64,000 nucleotides of DNA. It comes from Brevundimonas terrae. Its GTDB lineage: Bacteria > Pseudomonadota > Alphaproteobacteria > Caulobacterales > Caulobacteraceae. Shown one piece after another: positions 49,501 through 58,571 of this stretch. Location: positions 186,001 through 250,000 of the forward strand of contig NZ_JAASQT010000003.1 of the NCBI RefSeq assembly GCF_011761985.1, written 5' to 3'. The position numbers and the translations under genes are program-made. The first letter of the stretch is position 1. Every line of letters starts with the position of its first letter. The notes under the pieces were generated by a model. It did no database searches. It had not been told where the DNA came from and was given only the letters and a program-made list of their open reading frames with translations.

Positions 49501-51057
49501 TTGCATGTTCTGGGCTGGGCGGCGGCGGTTGTCGCCCTGCTGCCTCTGCTTGGGGTGGTGTTTGCCGCCCTGCAACCGGGGCGGGCCGATATCGCCTTCA
49601 AAGATATCGCCCGATACGCGACAACATCAGGCGTGGTTGCGCTCGGGGTGGCCATTGTCACGGGCGTCGTCGGTACATTGGCCGCATGGCTGGTGGCGCT
49701 GCACCGCTTCCCGATGCGTGGAGTGTTTGCATGGGCGCTTGCCCTGCCGCTGGCGGTTCCGGCCTTTGCGCTGGCCTATTCCTATTCGCAGATTTTCGAT
49801 GTTGGCGGATTGTTCCGCATGTGGCTACGGCCTGCGATGGGCTTTGATATTCCGCTCCAGATGCGCTCCATCCCCGGGGCCATTTTTGTCCTCAGCTGCG
49901 CCTTCTATCCCTATGTGTTTCTGGCCATGCGTGCCGCGTTTGTCAGCCAGTCAGTCCATCCGGTCGAGGCGGCCCGTATGCTGGGCTGTTCGGTTGGCGA
50001 AGCGTTTCGCCGTACCGCCCTGCCGCTGGCCCGCCCTGCGCTGGCTGCTGGCATAGCCTTGGCCGTCATGGAAACGCTGGCCGACTATGGCGCGGTCCAG
50101 TTCCTCAGCGTCCAGACCCTGACTACCGGCGTGGTGCGGGCATGGTCGGTCTATGGATCACCGGCCTCGGCAGCACGGTTTGCCTTGCCGCTGCTGGTCA
50201 CGGCGGCAGCGCTGTTTGCTTTGGAACGCTGGGGCCGTCAGGGTCGCCGGTTCGAGACGACACGCGGACAACAGCGCACGCTTGAACCCGTCGCTCTGTC
50301 CGGCCTCAAGGCTTGGGGCGCGACGCTGTTTTGCCTGCTGATCCTGACGCTCGGCCTGTTGCTGCCGGTCGGATATCTGTTGTGGCGCTCGCTGGAGGTC
50401 ACACCTGACTGGGCGCGTCTGTGGACGGCCACAGGCCGCACGCTTTCTATGGGCCTGATCGGCGCAGCAGCGACTGTCGCTCTGGCGACCCTGTTGGCAC
50501 TGGGCGCGCGCCACATGCCCGTCGTCACCCGTATTGCCAGCCTCGGCTATGCGACCCCGGGGGCCGTCATGGCCATCGGCCTTTTGGGCCCTGCCACAGT
50601 TCTTTGGACCATCGCGCCCAGCACCATCAGTGGGGCGGGCGTCAGTGTGGCGCTGCTGGTCTATGCCTATGCAGCGCGCCTGATGGCCGCCGCCCTTGAG
50701 CCTATCGAAGCGGGCCTTTCCAAAGTCACCCCCGCCATGGGCTTTGCCGCCCGCAGTCTGGGCCATGGCGAGTTCTCCACCGCCGCCCGCATCCAGTTGC
50801 CTATCGCCAAGGGAGCGCTTTTGACGGCCGGTCTGATCGTGTTTGTCGATGTTCTGAAAGAGCTTCCGGCGACGCTGATCCTGCGCCCGTTCGACTTTGA
50901 CACCTTGGCGGTTCTGGCCTCCAACTATGCACTGGACGAGCGGCTGGCACAGGCCGGATGGCCGTCCCTTCTAATTATCGGTCTGGCCCTGCCGGGGGTG
51001 ATCTGGCTGACCCGTCAGGTGACCAAGACGGGCCGCGCCCGCACGACCAAAGAGTAA
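49501..51057 (+). CDS. Ferric-iron ABC transporter permease (two fused domains)
   Basis: This is an FbpB-type inner-membrane permease of 518 residues carrying two permease domains, so one chain forms the whole channel. About 12 hydrophobic segments are seen. The two EAA-type loops, which contact the ATPase, are near residue 155 (HPVEAARMLGCSVGEAFRR) and near residue 410 (LSKVTPAMGFAARSLGHGEF). The ORF opens at TTG 49501. The frame continues upstream across the hairpin without an ATG, GTG or TTG, so the start is uncertain. It lies between the binding protein and the ATPase gene, which starts 5 bp after its stop. Confidence 0.9.
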   Translation: MHVLGWAAAVVALLPLLGVVFAALQPGRADIAFKDIARYATTSGVVALGVAIVTGVVGTLAAWLVALHRFPMRGVFAWALALPLAVPAFALAYSYSQIFDVGGLFRMWLRPAMGFDIPLQMRSIPGAIFVLSCAFYPYVFLAMRAAFVSQSVHPVEAARMLGCSVGEAFRRTALPLARPALAAGIALAVMETLADYGAVQFLSVQTLTTGVVRAWSVYGSPASAARFALPLLVTAAALFALERWGRQGRRFETTRGQQRTLEPVALSGLKAWGATLFCLLILTLGLLLPVGYLLWRSLEVTPDWARLWTATGRTLSMGLIGAAATVALATLLALGARHMPVVTRIASLGYATPGAVMAIGLLGPATVLWTIAPSTISGAGVSVALLVYAYAARLMAAALEPIEAGLSKVTPAMGFAARSLGHGEFSTAARIQLPIAKGALLTAGLIVFVDVLKELPATLILRPFDFDTLAVLASNYALDERLAQAGWPSLLIIGLALPGVIWLTRQVTKTGRARTTKE

Positions 51058-51062
51058 ATCCG

Positions 51063-52091
51063 TTGAGCGAACACGCCACCCTCCTCCTGTCCAATGCCCG
51101 CCGCAGCTATAATGGCCGTGTGGCCGTCAGTGACGCCTCGCTGTCCTTGTCGGCGGGCCGGATCACAGCCCTGCTCGGTCCATCGGGCAGCGGTAAGTCC
51201 ACCATCCTGCGCATGATAGCGGGCTTAGAGCCTCTGGATGACGGCACGCTGCATGCGGGCGATGCCCTGCTTGCAGACCAACACTCATCGGTCCCGCCAG
51301 AGCATCGCGATATCGGTCTGGTGTTTCAAGATTACGCCCTGTTTCCGCATCTGACGGTGGCCGACAATGTCGCCTTTGGCCTGAAGGGGTCGAAAAAAGA
51401 CCGCCGCGCTCAGGCGCTCGAATGGCTGGCCCATGTCAAACTGGCCGACCGCGCCGATAGCTGGCCCCACATGCTGTCCGGCGGCGAGCAACAGCGTGTG
51501 GCGCTGGTCCGCGCCCTTGCCCGCAAGCCCCGCGCCATCCTGCTGGATGAACCGTTCAGCGGTCTGGATCGTCACCTGAAATCAGAGGTCCGCCGCAGTC
51601 TGATCGACACGCTGCGCGCCTCCGGCACCGCCGTCCTGATCGTTACGCACGATGCCGAAGAGGCCCTGATGATGGCCGATGATCTGGTGCTGATGGACAA
51701 GGGCGTCATCCTGCAATCAGGCAGTCCTCAGGACTGCTACCAGCACCCGTCATCCATCGCCGCCGCCCGCCTGCTGGGCGAGGCCGAGGTGCTGAAAGCC
51801 CTCATCAAGGACGGTATCGCCACCACCGTTTTCGGGTCCGTCCCCTGTGATCTGGCTGATGGTGAAGGCTGGCTGATGACCCGCCCCGAAAGCATCCATG
51901 CCTCGCCCGCCTGTGAGGGAGCAAAGGTCACGGCGATTGCCTTTGGCGGCACCTTTAGTGAGCTGACACTGGAAAAAGACGGCCAGTCCTTGCGCCTTCG
52001 CACGCCCTTCACCGCCCTTAAAATCGGCGATGTGGCCAGCGTCCGTTTCGATGAAGCCACTACATCCGTTTACGCTGACGTGAACGGCTAG
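51063..52091 (+). CDS. Ferric-iron ABC transporter ATP-binding protein
   Basis: This is an FbpC-type ATPase of 342 residues that drives the adjacent permease. Walker A is LLGPSGSGKSTILRM near residue 40. Other motifs are the Q-loop in VFQDYALFPHLTV, the signature LSGGEQQRVALVRAL, Walker B AILLDEPFSGLD, and the H-loop VTHDAEEA. A C-terminal TOBE-like regulatory domain (about 240-342) completes the family layout. I chose TTG 51063, since the frame further upstream overlaps the permease by 100 bp and reads non-conserved sequence. It ends the iron operon. Confidence 0.94.
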   Translation: MSEHATLLLSNARRSYNGRVAVSDASLSLSAGRITALLGPSGSGKSTILRMIAGLEPLDDGTLHAGDALLADQHSSVPPEHRDIGLVFQDYALFPHLTVADNVAFGLKGSKKDRRAQALEWLAHVKLADRADSWPHMLSGGEQQRVALVRALARKPRAILLDEPFSGLDRHLKSEVRRSLIDTLRASGTAVLIVTHDAEEALMMADDLVLMDKGVILQSGSPQDCYQHPSSIAAARLLGEAEVLKALIKDGIATTVFGSVPCDLADGEGWLMTRPESIHASPACEGAKVTAIAFGGTFSELTLEKDGQSLRLRTPFTALKIGDVASVRFDEATTSVYADVNG

Positions 52092-52177
52092 AGGCGTTTA
52101 AGGCCTGTAATTCCGGCACCTATTTGCTAGCTCGGTATTTAGTCTGGATCATGCCGGACGGTATCGGGGGCTAAATC

Positions 52178-53812
52178 ATGAAAATCAGTCGTTTCACCGT
52201 GCTGGCGATTTTTGTCGTTCTGACGCTGGGGCTTCTGGTCGGACTGATGCTGGAACACCGTCTGTGGCCGCTGACCTTGCTGTCTGTGGCGATTACGGCC
52301 CTGGGCTTCTACGACCTGATCCAGACCCGTCACTCGGTGCTGCGCAACTATCCGGTCATCGGGCATTTCCGATGGTTGATCGAGGCGATCCGTCCCGAGC
52401 TTCGCCAATACCTGTTCGAGGCCGATAACGAAGCGACCCCCTATTCGCGCAGCCAGCGCTCGCTGGTCTATGCCCGCGCCAAGGGCGAAAGCAGCGAGCG
52501 GGCCTTTGGCACCCTGCTGGATGTCTATAGCGAGCGATACGAGTTCATCGCCCCGTCCATGCGCCCTGCCCCCGTGGCCGACCTGTCCACCATGCGCGTC
52601 ACCATCGGCGGGCCCCAGTGCAAACAGCCCTATTCGGCATCCCTGTTCAACATCTCGGCCATGAGCTTCGGCTCGCTCAGCGCCAATGCCATTCGCGCCC
52701 TCAACCAAGGGGCCAAGGCGGGCAATTTCTATCATGACACCGGCGAAGGCGGCATCAGCAGCTATCACCGCGAAGCGGGCGGCGACATCGTATGGGAAAT
52801 CGGCAGCGGCTATTTCGGATGCCGCACTCTGGACGGCAAGTTCGATCCTGAACGCTTTGTCCAGAACGCCTCTTCGCCACAGGTGAAGATGATCGAAATC
52901 AAGATGAGCCAAGGGGCCAAACCCGGCCATGGCGGCATCCTGCCCGGTCCGAAAGTCACGCCCGAGATTGCCGAAATCCGTGGTGTGCCTGTGGGTCAGG
53001 ACTGTGTGTCCCCTGCCTATCACACGGCCTTTAGCACCCCTGTCGAGATGATGCAGTTCATCCAGCAACTGCGCGAACTGTCAGGCGGCAAACCGGTCGG
53101 CTTCAAACTGTGCATAGGCCACCCGTGGGAGTTCATGGGCATCGTCAAGGCCATGCTGGAAACCGGCATCCTGCCTGACTTCATCGTCGTGGACGGTGCC
53201 GAGGGTGGCACAGGCGCGGCCCCGCTGGAGTTTGCCAACCACATCGGCACGCCCCTGCGCGAGGGTCTTTTGCTGGTCCACAATACGCTTGTCGGTGCGG
53301 GCCTGCGCGAACACATCAAGGTCGGTGTGGCCGGCAAGGTCATCAGTGCCTTCGATATTGCCAGTCTTCTGGCCATGGGGGCCGACTGGACCAATGCGGC
53401 GCGCGGCTACATGTTCGCACTGGGCTGCATCCAGTCTCTGGTGTGCAATACCAACAAATGCCCGACCGGCATCGCGACACAGGACCACTCACGCCAGCGC
53501 GCTCTTGTGGTGCCGGACAAGGCCACGCGCGTCGCCACCTATCATAACAGCACCCTACATGCCTTGGCCGAGATGCTGGCCGCCGCCGGTATTGCCCGCC
53601 CGCAGGATCTTGGCCCGCAACATCTGGTCCGCCGCATCAGCCAGTCCGAAATCCGTCTCTATTCCCAGATCCACACCTATCTGAAACCGGGCGAACTGCT
53701 GGAACAGGGCGAGCAACACCCCTTCTACGGCCTGTCATGGAAACTGGCCGACGCGCACAGCTTCACGGCGGAAAAGGGCTATACGGCGTTCAACGAACTG
53801 GAACTGCGCTAG
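52178..53812 (+). CDS. FMN-binding glutamate-synthase-like protein
   Basis: This is a 544-residue protein with two N-terminal membrane helices (about 5-25 and 29-47) and a large domain homologous to the FMN/Fe-S synthase part of GltB. Visible markers are [42 protein letters not shown] and [10 protein letters not shown]. Cys ligands of a 3Fe-4S cluster are in [17 protein letters not shown] (C-x5-C-x4-C). The GltB amidotransferase domain is absent. Such stand-alone, membrane-linked members have no settled function. Its stop overlaps the converging XRE gene by four bases. Confidence 0.88.
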   Translation: MKISRFTVLAIFVVLTLGLLVGLMLEHRLWPLTLLSVAITALGFYDLIQTRHSVLRNYPVIGHFRWLIEAIRPELRQYLFEADNEATPYSRSQRSLVYARAKGESSERAFGTLLDVYSERYEFIAPSMRPAPVADLSTMRVTIGGPQCKQPYSASLFNISAMSFGSLSANAIRALNQGAKAGNFYHDTGEGGISSYHREAGGDIVWEIGSGYFGCRTLDGKFDPERFVQNASSPQVKMIEIKMSQGAKPGHGGILPGPKVTPEIAEIRGVPVGQDCVSPAYHTAFSTPVEMMQFIQQLRELSGGKPVGFKLCIGHPWEFMGIVKAMLETGILPDFIVVDGAEGGTGAAPLEFANHIGTPLREGLLLVHNTLVGAGLREHIKVGVAGKVISAFDIASLLAMGADWTNAARGYMFALGCIQSLVCNTNKCPTGIATQDHSRQRALVVPDKATRVATYHNSTLHALAEMLAAAGIARPQDLGPQHLVRRISQSEIRLYSQIHTYLKPGELLEQGEQHPFYGLSWKLADAHSFTAEKGYTAFNELELR

Positions 53813-54015
53813 GACCAGCTAAACGCCTGATCCAGCGGCACGCCGAATACGTCGGCGATCTTGAAGGCGGTTTCCAGAGAGGGCGAGTATTTGCCCTGCT
53901 CGATGGCGGCGATGGTCTGGCGGGTCAGGCCGACACGTTCGCCAAGATCGGCCTGCGTCATCTCGTCTGCATGAAAGCGCAGGGTGCGGATATTGTTGTG
54001 AATTGTCTTAGCCAT
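53809..54015 (-). CDS. XRE-family HTH transcriptional regulator (small)
   Basis: This is a 68-residue protein consisting of a single Cro/C1-type helix-turn-helix. The sequence [39 protein letters not shown] contains the recognition helix (TRQTIAAIE) typical of the group. It has no sensor domain. Its start lies 8 bp inside the end of a small membrane-protein gene, so the two are cotranscribed. This pair type (small HTH plus DUF2178-like membrane protein) is common in bacteria and archaea. Its stop overlaps the converging gene at 53812. Confidence 0.9.
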   Translation of the reverse strand: MAKTIHNNIRTLRFHADEMTQADLGERVGLTRQTIAAIEQGKYSPSLETAFKIADVFGVPLDQAFSWS

Positions 54016-54436
54016 GACTGCCCCGACGATAGCCGTGGATCACCAAAGCGTCGTGCACAATCTGGCAAATCACGATCACAGCCAATGACAGATTGACGAT
54101 CTTGTAGGGCGGCAGGGTGAAAGGCCCCGCCACACCCACGAGGATCATGCCAGTGAGCATGATGTAATAGGCCACAGTCGTTGCCTTGCGGTCGATAGCG
54201 TGATCGCGCTCGTCGGCCATGTTGCGGGCATCGCGGCGGGCCGCAATGGCGATGGCCGCACTACCAATGCCCGAGATCAGACCATGCACCGCCGCCACTG
54301 GCCCGAAGGTCCAGACGATATCCAGCATATTGTTGCGGCCGAACTCCACGGCCGGTGCCGCTATGCCGAAATAGATCGCATAGGTCACAGTAAAACTGAT
54401 CAGCGTGAACCACGCCATTTTTTCATGAAAAGCCAT
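54008..54436 (-). CDS. DUF2178-like membrane protein
   Basis: This is a 142-residue inner-membrane protein with four predicted helices (about residues 8-28, 43-65, 80-102 and 110-130). ATG 54434-54436 is fixed by GGAGG nine bases upstream. A segment [20 protein letters not shown] matches the DERxxxIxxKA pattern seen in DUF2178-like proteins that pair with XRE regulators. It overlaps the XRE gene by 8 bp. The likely role is as the target or partner of that regulator, but the function is unknown. Confidence 0.72.
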   Translation of the reverse strand: MAFHEKMAWFTLISFTVTYAIYFGIAAPAVEFGRNNMLDIVWTFGPVAAVHGLISGIGSAAIAIAARRDARNMADERDHAIDRKATTVAYYIMLTGMILVGVAGPFTLPPYKIVNLSLAVIVICQIVHDALVIHGYRRGSHG

Positions 54437-54545
54437 GTGCGCTTCCTCCCTGTTGGCACAACAAGAATACCCAAACGAACATAGAGTCAAATTTATTTAA
54501 CATTATGGCAAAAATTATTGCCCCTGCTTGCAGCAAGCCGCCGCG

Positions 54546-55421
54546 TCACAGCTTCGTGGATCGCGTGCTGCCAACCAGTTTCCAGCCCGCAATGATGGCC
54601 AGCAAACACACGGTCCACAGACTTGCGAACAGCCACAGGCGATAATCGCCCATTTCCCAAAAACCGACGCTGCACAAGCCACGCTTGCAGGCTTCCACGA
54701 ATGGAATGACCGACAAGGCGGCCACGACAATGCCTGCGCCCATCAGGCCCAGGCCCAGCCCCTTGAGAGATGTTCCCTCCCCGTTCAGAGACGGCATGGC
54801 GGGTTTGAACGTCGGCGCCATGCGCTCGGCATAGACCACGCCGGAACGGGTCATGGCTGCGGTTTGGGCAGGTTGCGAAATCACGGGCGGCGCAGCGAAA
54901 GGCGGCACTGTCGTGGACGGAACAGTCGTGGACCTGTTCACACTGCGGACCGGCAAACCCTGCCCCGCCGCCTTGCGGTGATAGTCCGACAGATGCGTCT
55001 CCACCTTGTCCAGAGACACGCCCCACAGATCATCCGCTTTAAGGCACCAGTCCGTGCCCAGTTTCATGGTGCTGATCGTGCGCTGGTCGTCCGCCAGATA
55101 AAGGCAGGCCAGATGCTTGTTCTTGTTATTGCCCTTGATCTCGAAGCTTCGGACATCGCTCCAGCGGACTTTCTCGCTCTCGGCTCCGAACGAGGGGTGG
55201 AGCACAAAGCCTTCGCGATCCAGAACCAACTGTCTGGGTTTGTACAAATCCCCCGCCCGCGCGATTCCGTAAGCGGCAAGGCCCAGAATAATCAGCAATC
55301 CAAAGCTGCCCATCCCGTTGTCGCCCAGCATATTGCCGAACAACAGGACCGCCGCCCCGACGGGCACCAGCGCACCGAGCAGCGCCCTGCCTCTGGAGCC
55401 GTAAAGCGTTTCGGTTTGCAT
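54546..55421 (-). CDS. Membrane protein with bacterial PH-like domain
   Basis: This is a 291-residue protein with two N-terminal helices (about 13-35 and 38-55), a soluble domain whose strands include YKPRQLVLDREGFVLHPSFG and VRWSDVRSFEI, and two C-terminal helices (about 223-245 and 260-280). The VLDREGFVL...VRWSDVRSFEI pattern is that of bacterial PH-like (bPH) domains of the STM3941 type. A Pro/Thr/Ala-rich linker (about 165-200) connects them. The start is at 55419-55421 behind GGGGAAG. The function is unknown. It lies 25 bp after the Lrp-type regulator and may be cotranscribed with it. Confidence 0.65.
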   Translation of the reverse strand: MQTETLYGSRGRALLGALVPVGAAVLLFGNMLGDNGMGSFGLLIILGLAAYGIARAGDLYKPRQLVLDREGFVLHPSFGAESEKVRWSDVRSFEIKGNNKNKHLACLYLADDQRTISTMKLGTDWCLKADDLWGVSLDKVETHLSDYHRKAAGQGLPVRSVNRSTTVPSTTVPPFAAPPVISQPAQTAAMTRSGVVYAERMAPTFKPAMPSLNGEGTSLKGLGLGLMGAGIVVAALSVIPFVEACKRGLCSVGFWEMGDYRLWLFASLWTVCLLAIIAGWKLVGSTRSTKL

Positions 55422-55446
55422 AGTGTCTTCCCCCAAAACCGGCCCT

Positions 55447-55914
55447 CTAGACCGGTAATGCCGTCGTATATTTCACCTGACTGAGCGCAAAGTGCGAGGC
55501 GGCTGTGGCGACGTTGGCATGGTTGAGCAGGTCGCGCATCAGGAAACGCTCATAGCCCGCCACATCCTCGGCCACGATCCGCAGCAGATAGTCCCATTCA
55601 CCGGACATCGAGTGGGCCTCCATAACCTCGGGCTTGGCTTGCAGGAAATGCTCGAAGGCCAGACGGTCGTTCGGCGCGTGCGACTTCATCCGCACCTGAC
55701 ACATGATATTGACGCCGCGCCCCACCAGATCGGCATCCACCAGCCGAACCGAGGCGCGCAAAATCCCCGCCTCTTCCATGGCCTTGATCCGCCGCCAGCA
55801 CGACGCCGGAGACGAGCCCGCCGCCTCGGCCAGCGCCGCATGGCTCATGGACGCATCGACTTGCAGCAGTCGCAGGATTCGACGATCCACATCATCAAGA
55901 GAGGCTTGTTTCAT
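55447..55914 (-). CDS. Lrp/AsnC-family regulator, probable controller of phhA
   Basis: This is a 155-residue transcriptional regulator. The N-terminal winged HTH reads LDDVDRRILRLLQVDASMSHAALAEAAGSSPASCWRR in pieces, and the C-terminal RAM ligand domain spans about 70-150. It is divergent from phhA with a 160-bp shared region that carries an 8-bp inverted repeat (see the operator entry). Family members commonly bind an amino acid, here plausibly Phe or Tyr. The pairing Lrp-phhA-hppD suggests local control of aromatic amino-acid catabolism. Confidence 0.88.
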   Translation of the reverse strand: MKQASLDDVDRRILRLLQVDASMSHAALAEAAGSSPASCWRRIKAMEEAGILRASVRLVDADLVGRGVNIMCQVRMKSHAPNDRLAFEHFLQAKPEVMEAHSMSGEWDYLLRIVAEDVAGYERFLMRDLLNHANVATAASHFALSQVKYTTALPV

Positions 55915-55916
55915 TA

Positions 55917-55999
55917 TGCCATCATTTTTGAAATACAATCATCACACGATACCCTTTTGAGGTCGTTTTTGAAAGGCAATCGCGCATTCTGTGATGGCA
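55917..55999 (+). promoter_or_regulatory. Operator-like repeats in the Lrp/phhA divergent promoter
   Basis: An inverted repeat, TGCCATCA (55917-55924) and TGATGGCA (55992-55999), brackets the region. A direct repeat, TTTTTGAAATACAATC (55925-55940) and TTTTTGAAAGGCAATC (55966-55981), lies within, 41 bp apart, about four helical turns. Such helically phased sites suit Lrp-type octamers. Binding is inferred. Confidence 0.5.
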
Positions 56000-56074
56000 A
56001 AATATAGGCATCCAAATTTAGGCACAGACTTCCGATAAAGGGAGCGGCAGTTTGGATCTATGGGAGAATACGCC

Positions 56075-56941
56075 ATGGCCAGCCATGTGCTTCAGACACC
56101 ACCCGAAGGCGCATCAAGCGACTGGACAATCCCGCAGAACTGGTCTGCCTATACGCCCGAGGAACATGCCCTGTGGGATGTTCTGTACGAGCGCCAGACC
56201 AAGATGCTGCCCTCGCGGGTCACGCCGGCCTTCATGGAAGGCCTCGAGCGCCTGAAACTATCCGACAGCGGCATTCCGAATTTCGAAGAGCTATCCGAGC
56301 GCCTTCATAAGCTGACCGGCTGGCAGGTTGTGGCCGTTCCGGGTCTGGTGCCTGACGAGGTGTTTTTCGAGCATCTGGCCAATCGCCGCTTTGTCGCCGG
56401 CAACTTCCTGCGTACGCCGGAACAAATCGACTATCTGCAAGAGCCGGACGTCTTCCATGACGTGTTCGGCCATGTGCCGCTGCTGGCGAACCCTGTGTTT
56501 GCCGACTACATGCAGGCCTATGGCATGGGTGGCATGAAGGCCATCAAGCACAACGCCATCCATAACCTGTCGCGCCTTTACTGGTACACGGTCGAGTTCG
56601 GCCTGATCCGCGATGGCGACGATATGAAGCTGTATGGCGCGGGTATTGTCTCGTCGCGCACCGAGTCCATCTTTGCGCTGGATGACAAGTCGCCCAACCG
56701 CATCGGTTTCGACATGAAGCGCGTCATGCAGACCCGCTATCGCATTGACGACTTCCAGCAGACCTATTTCGTCATCGACAGCTTCGAAGACCTGTTGAAG
56801 CAAACCATCGATACCGACTTTGCGCCGATCTATGCCCAGATCGCCAACGAATCCGAATACGAGCCCGCCGATATCCTGCCCACCGACCGCGTTTACAACC
56901 AAGGCAACCAAGCCTGGGCCAACCGCGTCACGGACAACTGA
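56075..56941 (+). CDS. phhA: Phenylalanine 4-monooxygenase
   Basis: PhhA hydroxylates phenylalanine to tyrosine using tetrahydrobiopterin, O2 and non-haem iron. The product has 288 residues from ATG 56075 (MASHVLQTPP), with GGGAG well placed upstream. An earlier ATG at 56060 is in frame but would overlap that ribosome-binding site. Iron ligands are the two His in VFHDVFGHVPLL and the Glu in LYWYTVEFGLI. It is followed after 59 bp by hppD, so phenylalanine can be channelled to homogentisate. Confidence 0.95.
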   Translation: MASHVLQTPPEGASSDWTIPQNWSAYTPEEHALWDVLYERQTKMLPSRVTPAFMEGLERLKLSDSGIPNFEELSERLHKLTGWQVVAVPGLVPDEVFFEHLANRRFVAGNFLRTPEQIDYLQEPDVFHDVFGHVPLLANPVFADYMQAYGMGGMKAIKHNAIHNLSRLYWYTVEFGLIRDGDDMKLYGAGIVSSRTESIFALDDKSPNRIGFDMKRVMQTRYRIDDFQQTYFVIDSFEDLLKQTIDTDFAPIYAQIANESEYEPADILPTDRVYNQGNQAWANRVTDN

Positions 56942-57000
56942 TTTCACTCGATTTTAGCCGCCCCCAAGATCGGGCAGCACAGCAAGGAAAGACCAACCCC

Positions 57001-58071
57001 ATGGCCATTACCGCTGAAAACCCCATCGGCCTCGACGGTTTCGAGTTCGTCGAATTCACCAGCCCTGATCCGGCCGCCATGAAGGCGCTGATCGAACAGC
57101 TGGGCTTTGTGCCGACGCACACCCACCCGACCAAGAAGATCACCCGCTACAAGCAAGGCCAGACCAACCTGCTGGTCAATGACGAGCCGACCGGTCAGGC
57201 CGCCGATTTCCGTGCCGCCCACGGCCCGTCGGCCTCGGGCATGGCCTTCCGCGTTGCCGACGCCCAACAGGCGTTTGATCTGGCCATCTCGCGCGGTGCA
57301 AAGGCGGTTGACGCCTCGGTCGGCGCTCTGGATGACGATGCCAAGGTGCTGCAAGGCATTGGCGGTTCGTACCTGTATCTGATCGATCAGTATGGCGACA
57401 AAGGCAGCATCTATGATGGCTGGACCGAGATCCTAGGCTGGCAACAGGCCGAGGCCGAAAACGCCGTCGGCCTCGAGATTCTCGACCACCTGACCCACAA
57501 CGTGAAGCGTGGCCAGATGCGTACCTGGTCGACCTTCTACAACCAGATCTTCGGCTTTGAAGAGCAGAAGTATTTCGACATCAAGGGCAAGGCCACCGGC
57601 CTGTTCTCGCAAGCGATGATCGCGCCGGACAAGGCCATCCGTATCCCGCTGAACGAGAGCCAGGACGAGAACTCGCAAATCGAAGAGTTCATCCGTCAGT
57701 ACAATGGCGAAGGTATCCAGCACCTCGCCATGACCACGCAGGACATCTACAGCACCGTAGAAAAACTGCGCGCCCGTGGCGTCAAATTGCAAGACACGAT
57801 CGAGACCTATTACGAACTGGTGGACAAGCGCGTCCCCGGCCACGGTGAAGACCTCGAGCGCCTGAAGAAGAACCGCATTCTGCTGGACGGCAATGTCGGC
57901 GAAGAAGGTCTGCTGCTGCAAATCTTCACCGAAAACCTGTTCGGCCCGATCTTCTTCGAGATCATCCAGCGCAAGGGCAATGAAGGCTTCGGCAACGGCA
58001 ATTTCCAGGCCCTGTTCGAGTCCATCGAACTGGACCAGATCCGTCGCGGCGTCATCAAGGTCGATGCCTAA
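57001..58071 (+). CDS. hppD: 4-hydroxyphenylpyruvate dioxygenase
   Basis: HPPD converts 4-hydroxyphenylpyruvate to homogentisate with Fe2+ and O2. The 356-residue enzyme has two VOC domains. The metal ligands are in DHLTHNVKRGQM (His), GIQHLAMTT (His), and the C-terminal LLQIFTENLFGPIFFEIIQRKG (Glu of FFE). The N-terminal half opens GLDGFEFVEFTSPDP. It is downstream of phhA on the same strand; together they form the upper phenylalanine-tyrosine catabolic path. The homogentisate dioxygenase gene is not in this window. Two tandem terminators follow. Confidence 0.96.
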   Translation: MAITAENPIGLDGFEFVEFTSPDPAAMKALIEQLGFVPTHTHPTKKITRYKQGQTNLLVNDEPTGQAADFRAAHGPSASGMAFRVADAQQAFDLAISRGAKAVDASVGALDDDAKVLQGIGGSYLYLIDQYGDKGSIYDGWTEILGWQQAEAENAVGLEILDHLTHNVKRGQMRTWSTFYNQIFGFEEQKYFDIKGKATGLFSQAMIAPDKAIRIPLNESQDENSQIEEFIRQYNGEGIQHLAMTTQDIYSTVEKLRARGVKLQDTIETYYELVDKRVPGHGEDLERLKKNRILLDGNVGEEGLLLQIFTENLFGPIFFEIIQRKGNEGFGNGNFQALFESIELDQIRRGVIKVDA

Positions 58072-58079
58072 AGACTGTC

Positions 58080-58110
58080 GGGCGGAGCTGTAACGCTCCG
58101 CCCGTTTCTA
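58080..58110 (+). terminator. First terminator after hppD
   Basis: GGGCGGAGC (58080-58088) pairs with GCTCCGCCC (58095-58103) around TGTAAC, followed by GTTTCTATTT. It lies 8 bp after the hppD stop. Confidence 0.88.
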
Positions 58111-58175
58111 TTTGCAGCTTGATAATCCGGGCTGCCGATCCTCTGTCGGGATCACATCTTTCTCCCCGCCTGAAG

Positions 58176-58212
58176 CCCCGCCATCATCCGTGATGGCGGG
58201 GTTCTTTTATTT
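58176..58212 (+). terminator. Second, stronger terminator before the metal-sensing operon
   Basis: CCCCGCCATCA (58176-58186) pairs perfectly with TGATGGCGGGG (58191-58201) around TCCG and is followed by TTCTTTTATTTTT. It insulates the downstream CnrYXH-like operon from hppD read-through. Confidence 0.92.
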
Positions 58213-58280
58213 TTGGCGAGGGGATTACCTGCTGGCTGCGTATAAGCCTGTAGGGACAGCTCCATTCGGGCAAGCGAACC

Positions 58281-58571
58281 ATGACCCCAGTCACGACACA
58301 CGACATTGACAGCGCCCTTGCGGCGCACATTGCGACCGGCTCCACCGACATTCTGGACGGACTGGAAACGCAGGTCTGGCAACGCATCGAGGCCCGTATC
58401 GAGCGTGCCCGCACCGTGCGTATGCAAGGCGCGGCTCTGGCCGTTGCGCTGGTGGTCGGTATCGTCAATGGCGGCATTGCCGTGCGCCACTTCCAGCCCT
58501 CCGATAATGAAATGCAGGCCTTCAGCCTGTCTTCCAGCCTGATGCCACTGAACCAGACGGAGCAAGGATGA
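58281..58571 (+). CDS. CnrY-like anti-sigma membrane protein
   Basis: This is a 96-residue protein with an N-terminal cytosolic part of about 45 residues (with a helix LDGLETQVWQRIEARIER), one membrane helix at about 49-67 (GAALAVALVVGIVNGGIAV) and a short periplasmic tail. Size, topology and first position in a three-gene set match CnrY, the 95-residue membrane anti-sigma factor of the Cupriavidus CnrYXH system. Sequence similarity to CnrY is weak by eye, so the call rests on architecture and on its neighbours. It overlaps the CnrX-like gene by 4 bp. Confidence 0.65.
   Translation: MTPVTTHDIDSALAAHIATGSTDILDGLETQVWQRIEARIERARTVRMQGAALAVALVVGIVNGGIAVRHFQPSDNEMQAFSLSSSLMPLNQTEQG

Noticed and set aside
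50958..51062. Extended start of the iron ABC ATPase
   Set aside because: It would overlap the permease gene by 100 bp, and its residues do not resemble an ATPase N-terminus.
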